Positions 9,127-17,848 of a DNA stretch of 64,000 nucleotides are shown here, one piece after another. Source of the DNA: Enterococcus phoeniculicola ATCC BAA-412 (lineage in GTDB: Bacteria; Bacillota; Bacilli; Lactobacillales; Enterococcaceae); the NCBI RefSeq assembly GCF_000407505.1, contig NZ_ASWE01000002.1, positions 62,001 through 126,000 of the forward strand, written 5' to 3'. Below the pieces are notes generated by a model that saw nothing but the letters and a program-made list of their open reading frames with translations, made no database searches and had not been told where the DNA came from. Position 1 is the first letter of the stretch. Every line of letters begins with the position of its first letter. The translations under genes were made by a program, and so were the position numbers.

Positions 9127-10601
9127 TTACTTGCTGCACCTCCTAAGGTTGGAATATCGGATTCTTTTTTCTTTAAGAAGAAAGTAATCAAAAAGCCGAG
9201 TACACCAAAGATCACTGCAACAAAGAACGCACCATGATAACCACTTAGCGTCGCGTCAATTGCTTGATCTTTATAAGCTAATGGAGAAGTTGCTTTCAAT
9301 GCATCCGTTGGTAAATTTGATTTGGTTACATTGGTTAGCACACTAATCAGTACAGCTGTTCCAATAGAGCTTGCTATTTGACGGAAAGTATTATTTACGG
9401 CAGTTCCGTGACTGATAAGATTCATTGGTAAAGCATTCATCCCAGAAGTAGTAACAGGCATCATAACCATTGAAATCCCGAACATCCGAATTGCATATAA
9501 AACAACGATATAAATAATAGGCGTCGTACTTGTTAAAAATGCAAATGGAAGTGTTGCAACGGTTAAAATAAACATTCCTGTGATGGCAAGCTGTCTTGCC
9601 CCGATTTTATCAAAAATCCGACCAGTAATTGGCATCATCATTCCCATAATAACTGCGCCAGGCAAGAGCATTAAACCAGAATGAAAAGCAGATTCCCCTC
9701 GTATATTTTGAATATATAAAGGTAAAACCATCTCTGCACCTACCATAGCCATATTGGTTACACCACTTAAAATAGCAGCAATGGTAAAGGTAGGAGAGCT
9801 AAATACCCGCAGTTCCAAGAAAGGATGTTCTAAATGGAGCTGGCGACGTGCAAATAAAGCAATCACAAGTGCACCTACAAGTAAGAAACCTAAAACTAGA
9901 GGACTTCCCCAGCCTTTGTCTCCAACATTTGAAAATCCATAAAGTAAACTACCAAATCCGATTGTTGAAAGAATAGCTGAAAAAATATCAATGCTCGGAT
10001 TGGATAACTGAATTACGCTTTTCATTAAAAAGGCAGCAAGCAGTAAAACAAATAGAACAATCGGAATAATCATTCCAAATAACTGACGCCAGCTATAAGA
10101 ATCAATAATCCAACCAGATAACGTAGGACCTAAGGCAGGAGCTAATCCGATAACAATACCTGCAGTTCCCATTGCAGAGCCTCTTTTTTCAGGAGGGAAA
10201 ATAGATAACATGATTGTTTGCAGTAAAGGCATAGAAACACCTACTCCTGCAGCCTGAACTAATCGTCCAGCAAGTAAGAAGCTAAAACTAGGTGCGGTAT
10301 AACAGATAATGGTTCCTAATAAAAAGACCGTCATGGCTGTCATATAAAGCATTTTTGAGCTAAATTTATTAATTAGCCATGCACTGATTGGAATCATAAT
10401 TCCATTTACAAGTAAAAATCCGGTTGTCAACCACTGAACACTAGATGCAGATACATCAAATTCTTTCATCAGGGTAGGCAAGGCAGTGGTTAATAATGTT
10501 TGGTTTAGCACAGTACAAAAGGTACCTACTAATAATACTAAGACGAGGAGCGTCCGATTATAGGGTTTGCCATGCATATCTAAAACGGGTTCTTTTGACA
10601 A
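9123..10601 (-). CDS. DHA2-family (14-helix) multidrug MFS transporter
   Basis: 492-residue proton-driven exporter resembling LmrB/EmrB. About 14 hydrophobic segments; motif C is GLAPALGPTLSGW (about 154-166), characteristic of drug:H+ antiporters, and RLVQAAGVGVSMPLL is the motif-B region. The start is TTG with AGAGG about ten bases upstream. Upstream on the minus strand are TTGACA (10670-10675) and TAAAGT (10647-10652), 17 bases apart, overlapped by palindromes shared with the divergent MerR gene. Likely induced by a toxic compound sensed by that regulator; the substrate is unknown. Confidence 0.9.
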   Translation of the reverse strand: MSKEPVLDMHGKPYNRTLLVLVLLVGTFCTVLNQTLLTTALPTLMKEFDVSASSVQWLTTGFLLVNGIMIPISAWLINKFSSKMLYMTAMTVFLLGTIICYTAPSFSFLLAGRLVQAAGVGVSMPLLQTIMLSIFPPEKRGSAMGTAGIVIGLAPALGPTLSGWIIDSYSWRQLFGMIIPIVLFVLLLAAFLMKSVIQLSNPSIDIFSAILSTIGFGSLLYGFSNVGDKGWGSPLVLGFLLVGALVIALFARRQLHLEHPFLELRVFSSPTFTIAAILSGVTNMAMVGAEMVLPLYIQNIRGESAFHSGLMLLPGAVIMGMMMPITGRIFDKIGARQLAITGMFILTVATLPFAFLTSTTPIIYIVVLYAIRMFGISMVMMPVTTSGMNALPMNLISHGTAVNNTFRQIASSIGTAVLISVLTNVTKSNLPTDALKATSPLAYKDQAIDATLSGYHGAFFVAVIFGVLGFLITFFLKKKESDIPTLGGAASK

Positions 10602-10644
10602 AATAAGTTCGCCTCTTTCTGTAAATTTTCATAAAAATCATTTA

Positions 10645-10708
10645 TTACTTTAATCCAATAAGTAAAATTTGTCAACTTACTTGACATAAATAGTAATTAT
10701 ATTACAAT
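10645..10708. promoter_or_regulatory. Divergent promoters and probable MerR operator
   Basis: Plus strand: TTGACA at 10681-10686 and TACAAT at 10703-10708, spacing 16, drive the MerR gene. Minus strand: TTGACA (10670-10675) and TAAAGT (10647-10652) drive the MFS operon. Two related palindromes overlap them: TTACTT-N9-AAGTAA at 10645-10665 and TTACT-N10-AGTAA at 10677-10696. Repeated half-sites over both promoters suggest that the regulator controls its own gene and the pump. Confidence 0.6.
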
Positions 10709-10749
10709 GAATGGTGAAAAGATTACAATCATAGGAAGGATTTGTGCAC

Positions 10750-11214
10750 ATGTGGGAGCAATTGTTTCGGTCGTTATTGCAACAAGACAATCTTTTAGTA
10801 GGAATCAGTGAGTTAAGTAAAATGGTTGATTTATCACCTAGGCAATTGAGATATTGGGAAGAAAAAGGCTTTATAACCTCTCATTCGGCTGAAAACAGTG
10901 CAAGGCGCTATCGTTTACCTATGGTTATTAAAGTGCAATTAATTAAACATTATTTAGATGAGGGCTATACATTAAGCACCTCTGCAAAAAAGGCGCAGGA
11001 TCAAATGCTGGAAGTCAAACGAACGAAACGTATTCTCCTGAAAACCTTCAAACAAAAAATCCAATTAGCAGATAATCTTTTAGCCGTTGATATGGGTGAT
11101 TTTGATGACACAGGTGCGCAGAGACTTTACATGATATTTAACGAGGAGACAGAAGACTCTAACTATGTGCTACTGAATAAAGGTCAGTCAATAATGGATC
11201 ATTATAAAAAATAA
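10750..11214 (+). CDS. MerR-family transcriptional regulator
   Basis: About 154 residues. The N-terminal winged-helix reads GISELSKMVDLSPRQLRYWEE and has the MerR signature, closest to the GlnR/TnrA-like branch (LSPRQLRYWE). A helical linker (about 75-110) and a short C-terminus follow, with no cysteine cluster of metal sensors. I place the start at ATG 10750 because AGGAAGGA (10733-10740) is nine bases upstream; the in-frame GTG at 10744 is only three bases from it. Divergent from the MFS/DUF4811 operon, which it most likely regulates. Confidence 0.88.
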   Translation: MWEQLFRSLLQQDNLLVGISELSKMVDLSPRQLRYWEEKGFITSHSAENSARRYRLPMVIKVQLIKHYLDEGYTLSTSAKKAQDQMLEVKRTKRILLKTFKQKIQLADNLLAVDMGDFDDTGAQRLYMIFNEETEDSNYVLLNKGQSIMDHYKK

Positions 11215-11261
11215 GAACCAACTGAACCCGTGTTTTGAGAAATCTTTTTTACAGAGAAATA

Positions 11262-11310
11262 AAAAAATGAGGAATCACTCTTCTTTTGAAGAGGGCATTC
11301 CTCATTTTTT
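11262..11310. terminator. Bidirectional intrinsic terminator
   Basis: AAAAAATGAGGAAT pairs with ATTCCTCATTTTTT, a 14-bp stem with A/T tracts on both sides. It ends the MerR gene and can stop read-through from cls. Confidence 0.8.
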
Positions 11311-11330
11311 AGTCGGTTTTGTTTGAGAAG

Positions 11331-11400
11331 TCTTAATAAAAGTTGGAAAGAGCTGTACCTATTTAGCTTTCGGAGCCAAATATTTTTATTCCAACCTCAG
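11331..11400 (-). repeat. Short copy of the dispersed intergenic repeat
   Basis: On the minus strand it starts GAGGTTGGAATAAAAATATT, then GGCTCCGAAAGC, and ends TTCCAACTTTTATTAAGAC. Both ends correspond to the ends of the longer copy at 16456-16705 (GAGGTTGGGACAGAAGTGTT and CAACTTTTATTAAGATT). The middle is missing, so it looks like a deletion form made of the two ends. It sits directly after the cls stop codon. Confidence 0.6.
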
Positions 11401-11412
11401 AACTGAAAAATG

Positions 11413-12855
11413 TTATAAAATAGGAGAGAATAACCGTGAAATTTGTTGTTTAAAAATGAGCCACGCAGACATTTCTGCGACTATCTCAGGTGTCATCTCT
11501 TCACATTTAGTTAAATCATCTATAAATATTTGTTCCAGCTGTTGAATGATTTTTTTATCATAAAGTACGGCAGTTGCTTCAAAATTTAGTTTATAGCTGC
11601 GAATATCTTGATTGGCAGACCCAACCATACAGATTTCATCATCCATAATCAATGTTTTGGCATGTAAGAAGCCACCACGATAGACTTGAATTTCAATGTT
11701 TTCCTTTATGAGCTGTCGCGCATAATATTGTGTTGCCCGGTAGATAAACGGATGATCCGGTCTGTCTGGAATCATAATTTTTACTTCAACACCACTACCA
11801 GCAGCAATTTTTAGTGCAGCAATCACACTATCATCAGGAACAAGATAGGGTGTTTGAATCCAAACACGTTCTTTTGCCGAGGTAATTAATTTAATGAATG
11901 CTAGTTTAATTTGCTCTTTTTCGCTATTTGGTCCACTCGCTACTACCTGAATATCGGTAGAGCCTGTCGCTGATTGTTCATCGGTAAAGAAATAATCCAA
12001 ATGATAACTCACTTGATTTTTCTCTGGCGCTGAAACGTTCCAATCCATTAAAAAGCGCATTTGTAAAAGAGAAGAAGCAGCTCCATGAATCCTCAAATGC
12101 GTATCACGCCAGTAGCCAAATCGTTTGGTTGTTTCAACATATTGATCTGCAATATTAAAGCCACCGATATAACTCGTATTTCCATCAATTACAACAATTT
12201 TTCGGTGATCATGATAATTTAATCGAAGTTTTAAAAGTGCTCGTTGAGAAGTAATAAACGTTTGCGCAAAGCCGCCATTTTGTATCAGTTGTGTAAAGTC
12301 TTTGGGTTTTGTTCCTCTTGATCCAAATGAATCATATAAAAGGCGAACCTCCACACCTTCTGCTGCTTTTTCCTCAAGAACCTTTAAAATTCTTTTGCCA
12401 GTTTTATCTGTTACAAAGGCGTAGTATTCAATATGAATAGATTTTTTTGCTTGTTTCAAGTCTTCAATCAGCGCAGTTAATTTTTCTTCTCCATCCGAGA
12501 AAATATCTACTTCATTTTTTCTGGTTAAAGGCATCCGATTCAAAAGAGAGAAAAAATCAACGAAAGGCTGTAGTTCAGTATTTTCTAGTTCTGAATCAAA
12601 GATACTAAGAGAATCTTCTTGAAGCTGAGCAAGGTTCTCTAACTCTTTCAAATCACTTTGCTGCAACCGATATTTTTTTTTGTCGCCCAAACCACGTCCA
12701 AAGAATAAATAAAGAAAGAAGCCAAATACAGGAAGCGCAATTAAAACCAGAAGCCACGCCCAAATGGCCGACACATCTCTAGGTTTCATAAGAATGGTGA
12801 TGAGCGCAATGACCGCATTGAAGAAATAAATAAATGTAAGAATAGATAATAGCAT
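11413..12855 (-). CDS. cls: Cardiolipin synthase
   Basis: Joins two phosphatidylglycerols to cardiolipin at the membrane. 480 residues, standard for Gram-positive Cls. Two N-terminal transmembrane helices (about 3-22 and 32-52), then two phospholipase-D domains with HKD motifs: HDHRKIVVIDGNTSYIGG and HAKTLIMDDEICMVGSAN. AGGAGG lies five bases before the ATG. An extended -10 (TGCTATACT, minus strand, 12886-12894) lies upstream. Monocistronic. Cardiolipin content is tied to daptomycin response in enterococci, which makes mprF at 54872 a functional companion. Confidence 0.95.
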   Translation of the reverse strand: MLLSILTFIYFFNAVIALITILMKPRDVSAIWAWLLVLIALPVFGFFLYLFFGRGLGDKKKYRLQQSDLKELENLAQLQEDSLSIFDSELENTELQPFVDFFSLLNRMPLTRKNEVDIFSDGEEKLTALIEDLKQAKKSIHIEYYAFVTDKTGKRILKVLEEKAAEGVEVRLLYDSFGSRGTKPKDFTQLIQNGGFAQTFITSQRALLKLRLNYHDHRKIVVIDGNTSYIGGFNIADQYVETTKRFGYWRDTHLRIHGAASSLLQMRFLMDWNVSAPEKNQVSYHLDYFFTDEQSATGSTDIQVVASGPNSEKEQIKLAFIKLITSAKERVWIQTPYLVPDDSVIAALKIAAGSGVEVKIMIPDRPDHPFIYRATQYYARQLIKENIEIQVYRGGFLHAKTLIMDDEICMVGSANQDIRSYKLNFEATAVLYDKKIIQQLEQIFIDDLTKCEEMTPEIVAEMSAWLIFKQQISRLFSPIL

Positions 12856-12885
12856 GGGTTCCTCCTTCAGTTTTTCTCAGTCTAT

Positions 12886-12894
12886 AGTATAGCA
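12886..12894 (-). promoter_or_regulatory. Extended -10 promoter of cls
   Basis: TGCTATACT on the minus strand, about 30 bases before the cls start. No good -35 hexamer was seen, as expected for an extended -10 promoter. Confidence 0.55.
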
Positions 12895-12897
12895 CAT

Positions 12898-13165
12898 AGG
12901 GGGATTCTGCTGGCAACTCATACGAACAAAAAGGTCAAAAACCAAGGAGATAGGCGGCATATAGACGAAAAAGTGAATAAAATATATCGTTTTAACGTGA
13001 TTTTTTTATTTTCAGAAGTAAGAAATCCATTAAGATAAAATTGAACGTTTTGCTAAGCCTATATAGGGAAAGAACAAATCAATCGAATTTCATTTGACGG
13101 AATCAAAACTAGAGATGAAGGTATATCAGAGGCGTGTCTCAAGCGAAATATTCCATATGAAGTAA
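12898..13165. other. AT-rich intergenic stretch with nothing recognised
   Basis: Between the cls promoter and the terminator of the PsiE-like gene. No open frame with a ribosome binding site, no clear promoter and no repeat was found on either strand. Confidence 0.5.
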
Positions 13166-13205
13166 AGAGCCTGAACGCTATCTTTTTGGGTGGCATTCAG
13201 GCTCT
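13166..13205 (-). terminator. Terminator hairpin after the PsiE-like gene
   Basis: AGAGCCTGAA pairs with TTCAGGCTCT just past the stop on the minus strand; only a short T run follows, so it may be weak. Confidence 0.55.
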
Positions 13206-13215
13206 GTGGGTAGCA

Positions 13216-13659
13216 CTATTTTTCTTTTTCATCTAGATCATTAGTCTTTTTTATAAATCGTTGAAAATTAAAATGTTTTGAAGAGGGGGTAAACATGGTT
13301 AAAACGGCAGCTAATAATAAGATAGATACAGCAAGAAGTAAAGTCTGCAGACCATTGTCGTGAACGACTAGCAATTGTCGCAAAATAGCCGTCATACTAA
13401 TCAGCACTAGATAGCGAACCGGAATATGATGATCTTCTTCAATGTATCTCATAAGCATCACAGCAAATTCAAATAGCATGAAGAAAGCAGTAATTTCTTG
13501 GATAAACAGCTCATAATTATCAGTAGAAACATCGTCGAAAATTAAACGCCCCACATCAATTAAATAGCGAAACATGTAGACAATAATAAAAACTGAGCCA
13601 ATTCCTAAGATAATATCAATGACACGATTAATTATTTTTTTATAAGTTTCAAAGTTCAT
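13216..13659 (-). CDS. PsiE-like phosphate-starvation-inducible membrane protein
   Basis: 147 residues with four hydrophobic segments (about 13-35, 50-72, 76-95, 102-120) and a charged tail, matching the PsiE family (PF06146), whose biochemical role is unknown. The start is ATG 13659, because AAGGAG lies eight bases upstream; the longer frame to TTG 13677 would run through that site. HHIPVRYLVLISMTAILRQL is the most family-like segment. Monocistronic between terminators. A PhoB-type control as in E. coli cannot be seen here. Confidence 0.7.
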   Translation of the reverse strand: MNFETYKKIINRVIDIILGIGSVFIIVYMFRYLIDVGRLIFDDVSTDNYELFIQEITAFFMLFEFAVMLMRYIEEDHHIPVRYLVLISMTAILRQLLVVHDNGLQTLLLAVSILLLAAVLTMFTPSSKHFNFQRFIKKTNDLDEKEK

Positions 13660-14042
13660 CAAAACACTCCTTGTCAATTTTTATGGATAAATGGGGATTT
13701 TTAACGTTTACTTTTTCAGTATAAAGGATTTTCTTTTTCAGGCAAGATACAATAGTAGAAAAGCAGCAGAAGAACAGGCTATCTGTTTTATGTAAGAGAA
13801 AAATGAGATGTAAATACAATGAAATTTTCATTTTCTAAATAATATTTTAAATGTTTTTTAATTCAATGTATAAAAATATGCTCGAAAATATTCAATTTTT
13901 TTCAAAATTTTATTCGTATATGAGAAAAAAATAAACGTGGGTAGATTTCCTGTGAGTAGAAATACTGTTATATCAAGCTTGATTACGCTTTAAATCAAGT
14001 TTTTATTTGTTTTGTTAAAAAATTAACGATTGTTATCTTTTA
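13660..14042. other. AT-rich spacer with a small hairpin before spx
   Basis: No gene was found. A 7-bp stem CTTGATT/AATCAAG (13978-13999) followed by TTTTTATTTG could be a weak terminator protecting the spx promoter from upstream reading. ATCAAGCTTGAT (13973-13984) is a 12-bp palindrome overlapping its left arm. Confidence 0.4.
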
Positions 14043-14071
14043 TTGATTGTTCGTGTAATTTTTTTTATACT
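14043..14071 (+). promoter_or_regulatory. Promoter of spx
   Basis: TTGATT at 14043-14048 and TATACT at 14066-14071, spacing exactly 17. The ATG is about 30 bases further on, with AAGGAG at 14088-14093. Confidence 0.7.
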
Positions 14072-14101
14072 GATTGGCAGAGGTAAGAAGGAGAGGATCA
14101 A

Positions 14102-14512
14102 ATGATTTACATTTATACAACTCCAAGCTGTACATCTTGTCGTAAAGCAAAAGCATGGCTAAAGGAACATAATCTTGAGTATCAGGAACAAAATATTTTT
14201 GCGAAGCCTATCGGAGCAGATGAATTAAAAAAAATTTTGATGTTAACTGAAAATGGCACACAAGATATCATCTCCACGCGTTCAAAAGTTTATCAAAAAC
14301 TTGATGTGGATTTAGATGACTTACCATTAAGTGAAGTACTCGCTATTTTAGAAAAAAATCCCAGTCTGCTTAGACGTCCCATTATCCATGACGATAAACG
14401 ACTACAGGTAGGCTATAATGAAGAAGATATTCATTGTTTTGTTCCTAGAGAGGTTCGAAATATTTTATTTTTAGCAAGACAAAAGAAAATGTACGGTATG
14501 AATGAATTATAG
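14102..14512 (+). CDS. spx: Spx/MgsR-family redox regulator
   Basis: 136-residue ArsC-fold protein that binds the alpha-subunit C-terminus of RNA polymerase and redirects it under thiol-oxidative stress. The redox switch CTSC is at residues 10-13, right after the first strand, and the RRPII segment (about 91-96) is the conserved core motif. In enterococci Spx promotes resistance to peroxide and cell-wall antibiotics. Enterococci usually carry more than one Spx paralogue, and I cannot tell which this is. Its own 17-bp-spaced promoter and AAGGAG site suggest strong expression. Levels are normally set by ClpXP proteolysis. Confidence 0.88.
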   Translation: MIYIYTTPSCTSCRKAKAWLKEHNLEYQEQNIFAKPIGADELKKILMLTENGTQDIISTRSKVYQKLDVDLDDLPLSEVLAILEKNPSLLRRPIIHDDKRLQVGYNEEDIHCFVPREVRNILFLARQKKMYGMNEL

Positions 14513-14737
14513 GTGTCCATCAGCTGTTGTAAAGAGAGAGTAAAGGACGCATCTAGTCAAATAGCGAAGGTCTAGGGAAACGGGGAATATATCCTTGATT
14601 TCTTAGGCTTTTTTACTTGCTAAAATAAAAGAAAATCGGCAATTATCGGAAATACTCGGCATATTTCTTTTCAGGAATGAAAAATAAAGTTATAGTTATA
14701 TAGTGAACGTTATAAAAAAAGAGAGGAGAGGTCTGTT

Positions 14738-15898
14738 ATGGAACTTATAGGAATTTTATGTTTAATTTTAATTAGTACAACTCTTGCCTCGCATGTCTCA
14801 AAACGTATTGGAATTCCAGCAGTGATTGGGCAATTATTAATAGGAATTGTATTGGGACCAGCAATGTTAAACTGGGTTCATCAAGGTATTTCAATTACTG
14901 AATTTTCAGAGATAGGCGTTATTTTATTAATGTTTTTGGCAGGACTGGAAAGTGATGTTTCTCTTTTAAAAAAATATTTTAAGCCAGGAATACTGGTTGC
15001 TATTTTGGGAATTGCTTTTCCCATAGTCATCACTTTGTTATTTGGCCGGCTATTCTCAATGTCTCTGACAAATAGTATTTTCCTGGGGCTAGTTCTTTCG
15101 GCCACTTCTGTAAGTATTTCCGTGGAAGTATTAAAAGAGCTGAACATGGTGTCATCAAAAGAAGGCTCAACAATTCTAGCTGCATCTGTAGTGGATGATA
15201 TTTTAGTTGTTCTTATTTTGAGTATAAGCCTAGGCTTTTTATCTGGCGAAGGTGCAGCATTTGATAGTGAAATGATTTTGCTTTTAGTGGAACAAGTCTT
15301 ATACTTTGCAGGTATTTATTTCTTGGTGAAGTGGGGTGCGCCTTACCTCATGCAGCTGAGTGAAAAATTACTTGCAGGTTCATCTGTGATTATTATGTCA
15401 CTGGTTATCTGTTTAGGAATGTCATTTTTAGCTGATTTAGTGGGCTTGAGTGGTGTGATTGGTGCATTTTTCGCAGGAATTGCAGTTGGGCAAACCGATT
15501 TCCGATCAAAAGTAGACTTAAACATTGAAGCAATTGGCTATGCAGTATTTATCCCAGTCTTCTTTGTAAGCATTGGTTTAAATGTATCATTTGCAGGACT
15601 CACAAATGATATTTGGTTTATCGTAGCATTGACACTTGTTGCGGTAGTCACGAAACTTTTAGGCGGATTTATCGGTTCTAAAATGGTTGGCTTTACAAAT
15701 ATAAGCTCGACTGTTGTAGGAGCAGGAATGATTTCTAGAGGAGAAATGGCTCTGATTATTGTTCAAATCGGAAACCAGGCAGGAATGATTGATCCTACTC
15801 ATTACACTAGTATTGTCATTGTGATTATCTTATCCACGATTGTTTCTCCATTAATTATGAAACAATCGATTCGGCAACTTAAAGCAAAAGAAGCATAA
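14738..15898 (+). CDS. napA: CPA2-family Na+/H+ antiporter
   Basis: 386-residue membrane antiporter with 11 to 13 hydrophobic segments, the length of Enterococcus hirae NapA (383). It has the CPA2 double-Asp type segment (ASVVDDILVVLIL, about 138-150) and AGMISRGEMALIIVQIG near the C-terminus. There is no TrkA-N regulatory domain. It exports Na+ or Li+ in exchange for protons. The ribosome binding site is GAGAGGAGAGG before the ATG. Monocistronic, with a terminator after the stop. Confidence 0.88.
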   Translation: MELIGILCLILISTTLASHVSKRIGIPAVIGQLLIGIVLGPAMLNWVHQGISITEFSEIGVILLMFLAGLESDVSLLKKYFKPGILVAILGIAFPIVITLLFGRLFSMSLTNSIFLGLVLSATSVSISVEVLKELNMVSSKEGSTILAASVVDDILVVLILSISLGFLSGEGAAFDSEMILLLVEQVLYFAGIYFLVKWGAPYLMQLSEKLLAGSSVIIMSLVICLGMSFLADLVGLSGVIGAFFAGIAVGQTDFRSKVDLNIEAIGYAVFIPVFFVSIGLNVSFAGLTNDIWFIVALTLVAVVTKLLGGFIGSKMVGFTNISSTVVGAGMISRGEMALIIVQIGNQAGMIDPTHYTSIVIVIILSTIVSPLIMKQSIRQLKAKEA

Positions 15899-15904
15899 AA
15901 AACG

Positions 15905-15939
15905 AAACAGTCTGGGAGAAAATCCTCGACTGTTTTTTT
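15905..15939 (+). terminator. Terminator of napA
   Basis: AAACAGTC pairs with GACTGTTT, followed by a T run. Confidence 0.75.
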
Positions 15940-16007
15940 CTTATACTATCAGGTAGGATAAGAGTAGGGAAACTAGAAGAATTGTAGAGGAAGGAACGAG
16001 ATTTATT

Positions 16008-16439
16008 ATGATTGAACAAGTTAATCAGCCGTCAGAGGAAATGATTCATCAACTAATGGCTATTTGGTTAAAAACAAATCAAGAGGCCCATCCATTTGTA
16101 GCGGCTTCCTATTGGTTGGAACATGAAGAAGAAGTGAAGGAACAGTTGCCAAATGCTACTCTTTTTATTACTAAAGAGGGTGACAAGATTGAAGGATTTT
16201 TAGGACTTCAAGAGGACTATATTGCAGGATTATTTGTAGAGAAGAGAAGCCAAGGGAAGGGGCTAGGACGTCAGCTTTTAAATAAGGCAAAAAAAGAAGC
16301 TGCTCAGTTGACACTGGCTGTATACAAGAAAAATGAACAAGCCTATCATTTCTATATTAGCCAAGGCTTTCAAGTTATTAAGGAACAAGTAGATGAAGAG
16401 ACGGATGAAGTAGAGCTCATTTTACAATGGACTGAATAA
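16008..16439 (+). CDS. GNAT-family N-acetyltransferase
   Basis: 143 residues. The acetyl-CoA motif A is present: IAGLFVEKRSQGKGLGRQLL (about 68-87), with the Q/RxxGxG/A element QGKGLG, followed by a C-terminal YHFYISQGFQVI strand-helix. It resembles the small YjaB/YiaC-type acetyltransferases; the acceptor is unknown. AGGAAGG lies about 13 bases before the ATG. A dispersed repeat begins 16 bases after the stop. Confidence 0.88.
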   Translation: MIEQVNQPSEEMIHQLMAIWLKTNQEAHPFVAASYWLEHEEEVKEQLPNATLFITKEGDKIEGFLGLQEDYIAGLFVEKRSQGKGLGRQLLNKAKKEAAQLTLAVYKKNEQAYHFYISQGFQVIKEQVDEETDEVELILQWTE

Positions 16440-16455
16440 AAGAAAATAGAGTGCG

Positions 16456-16705
16456 GAGGTTGGGACAGAAGTGTTCGGCTCCGAAAACAGGTACTGTGTG
16501 CATCATTGAAAGTGAAATTTCCGTGGAGTTGTAGCACTAAGTAGGAATTCACGAAGAGTATTCCTCAACTATTTTGGGGTTCCAGCTTATTTGTGAAAGG
16601 GGTGCTTTGGTTCTCAACTTTTATTAAGATTTTAAGAGAGTGGGCTATAACTTAATAGTTATGTCCCACCCTCTTACGCTCTTAAATTTTAATAAAAGTT
16701 GGAAA
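16456..16705 (+). repeat. Dispersed intergenic repeat with a long hairpin
   Basis: Begins GAGGTTGGGACAGAAGTGTT, then CGGCTCCGAAAAC, shared with the copies at 2466 and 11331. The right half folds into one long hairpin. The outer arms are CAACTTTTATTAAGATTTT (from 16615) and its near-complement CTTAAATTTTAATAAAAGTTG (ending 16701); the inner stem is GTGGGCTATAACT / AGTTATGTCCCAC (about 16639-16669). The inner stem family (ATAACT...AGTTATGTCC) reappears in the terminator of the GlcNAc PTS gene at 53220. It may terminate both flanking genes. The stretch 16706-16852 that follows holds no gene I can support. Confidence 0.7.
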
Positions 16706-16852
16706 GGAACGTATCTCCACTGTGTTTGTCTCTCAACAACTTCTATGCATGGGACATGCTAGAGTTGTATCTACTCGGTGCATCTGATACATTCTTTTGG
16801 GATATAGAAACATACTTACTTGATCCCAAAATTTAAGGAATATCGAGTAGAA

Positions 16853-17248
16853 TCAGTCAACTAAAGCCCATTGCCCATTTATTTTTGAAAAAGTTAAGGT
16901 GAAATCAGTATTTACATGAATGCCTGCATATCCAATGCGTACACTTTTTGGAGAAATTTCTACCCATAATGGTTCAATCTGAAAGCTTTTGACACCGAGT
17001 GAGGGGTGCTTTTTGTACTGTTGCTCACTATAGCGCTGGGCAAGGTTATCAACTACAGTGAAATGTTCAAGAAAATCAACGAGTTCTTCAGTTAAAACAG
17101 TCTGGATGTTAGAAAATTCTATTCCTGTTTCATCGTCAGTAATAATATTTAACAAGTGCGTATTTTTTTTGATTTTTTGAATGAGTACTGAAAAATCAAA
17201 TCGATTGAATGGAAAGTTTTCACTCATCTTATTTTTCCCCCCCGACAT
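16853..17248 (-). CDS. Hypothetical protein with a G7 tract at its start
   Basis: 131 residues, not recognised. The C-terminal third (about 85-131) alternates strands and aromatic residues (VKSFQIEPLWVEISPKSVRI, then FTLTFSKINGQWALVD), suggesting a small alpha+beta fold; there is no signal peptide or membrane segment. Two starts are possible. ATG 17248 has AAGGA seven bases upstream and is preferred. ATG 17227 comes after a run of seven G (17237-17243 on the complementary strand), and slippage in that run would shift the first frame but not the second. Codon use and AT content resemble the accessory neighbours. Confidence 0.6.
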   Translation of the reverse strand: MSGGKNKMSENFPFNRFDFSVLIQKIKKNTHLLNIITDDETGIEFSNIQTVLTEELVDFLEHFTVVDNLAQRYSEQQYKKHPSLGVKSFQIEPLWVEISPKSVRIGYAGIHVNTDFTLTFSKINGQWALVD

Positions 17249-17462
17249 TTAATTTCCTTACATTATTATAATTTAAAAAGCGAAGCTTGAAGGATTACCA
17301 AGATAAATCCTTCTTTTCAGTAGGTGAATAAAAAAATATAAAAATTTATTGATGCAAGGTTTCTTGTAAAATTGTACAAAGATAGACTAATTCTGAACGT
17401 TAAAGAATGTGCTGTACAACTGTTTCACTTTATAGTTCTGACAGTAGGACTGCTTTGTTATT

Positions 17463-17696
17463 CTAAATTAAGTTGATAAATGATAAATATTCACCGAAAA
17501 ACTTTAGCATAAAGTAACTTCCTAATAATACACCAAGAAATATCCCGACGAGTAAAGTACCTGCTATTAGTAAGATCTTTCTCTGACCGGTGTTGTTTTT
17601 TATCGGTGTTAACATGCAGAGAATGGAAATAGCGCAAAAGGAACCTATCGTGCACGCATATATTGCAATACCAAAAATGAGGATGAGAAAAGCCAT
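17463..17696 (-). CDS. Small two-helix membrane protein of unknown function
   Basis: 77 residues with two strongly hydrophobic helices (about 2-27 and 41-68) joined by a short basic loop, KNNTGQRK. The start is supported by GGGAGGT nine to ten bases before the ATG and by an extended -10 (TGGTATACT on the minus strand) 30-40 bases upstream. A second overlapping frame (17491-17742) lacks such support. Not recognised. It lies between two genes of unknown function and the Rgg-like regulator, all on the same strand but with gaps over 150 bases. Confidence 0.6.
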   Translation of the reverse strand: MAFLILIFGIAIYACTIGSFCAISILCMLTPIKNNTGQRKILLIAGTLLVGIFLGVLLGSYFMLKFFGEYLSFINLI

Positions 17697-17848
17697 AATA
17701 AAAGACCTCCCGTTTTATTTTTAAAAGTATACCATACTGCATAAGAAAAGAGCAGAGGTGATGCGGTGCACTTTAAGAGATTTGCCAAGTAGGCTCATTA
17801 GAAGATTAAGTTAGTAATTTGGGATAAAAAAGTCTGCAATCAAGTACA

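Noticed and set aside
13649-13831. Small minus-strand frame upstream of the PsiE-like gene
   Set aside because: No ribosome binding site; it runs into the start of the PsiE-like gene.
17491-17742. Second minus-strand frame overlapping the two-helix membrane gene
   Set aside because: It has no ribosome binding site and a poor protein composition compared with the 77-residue frame.
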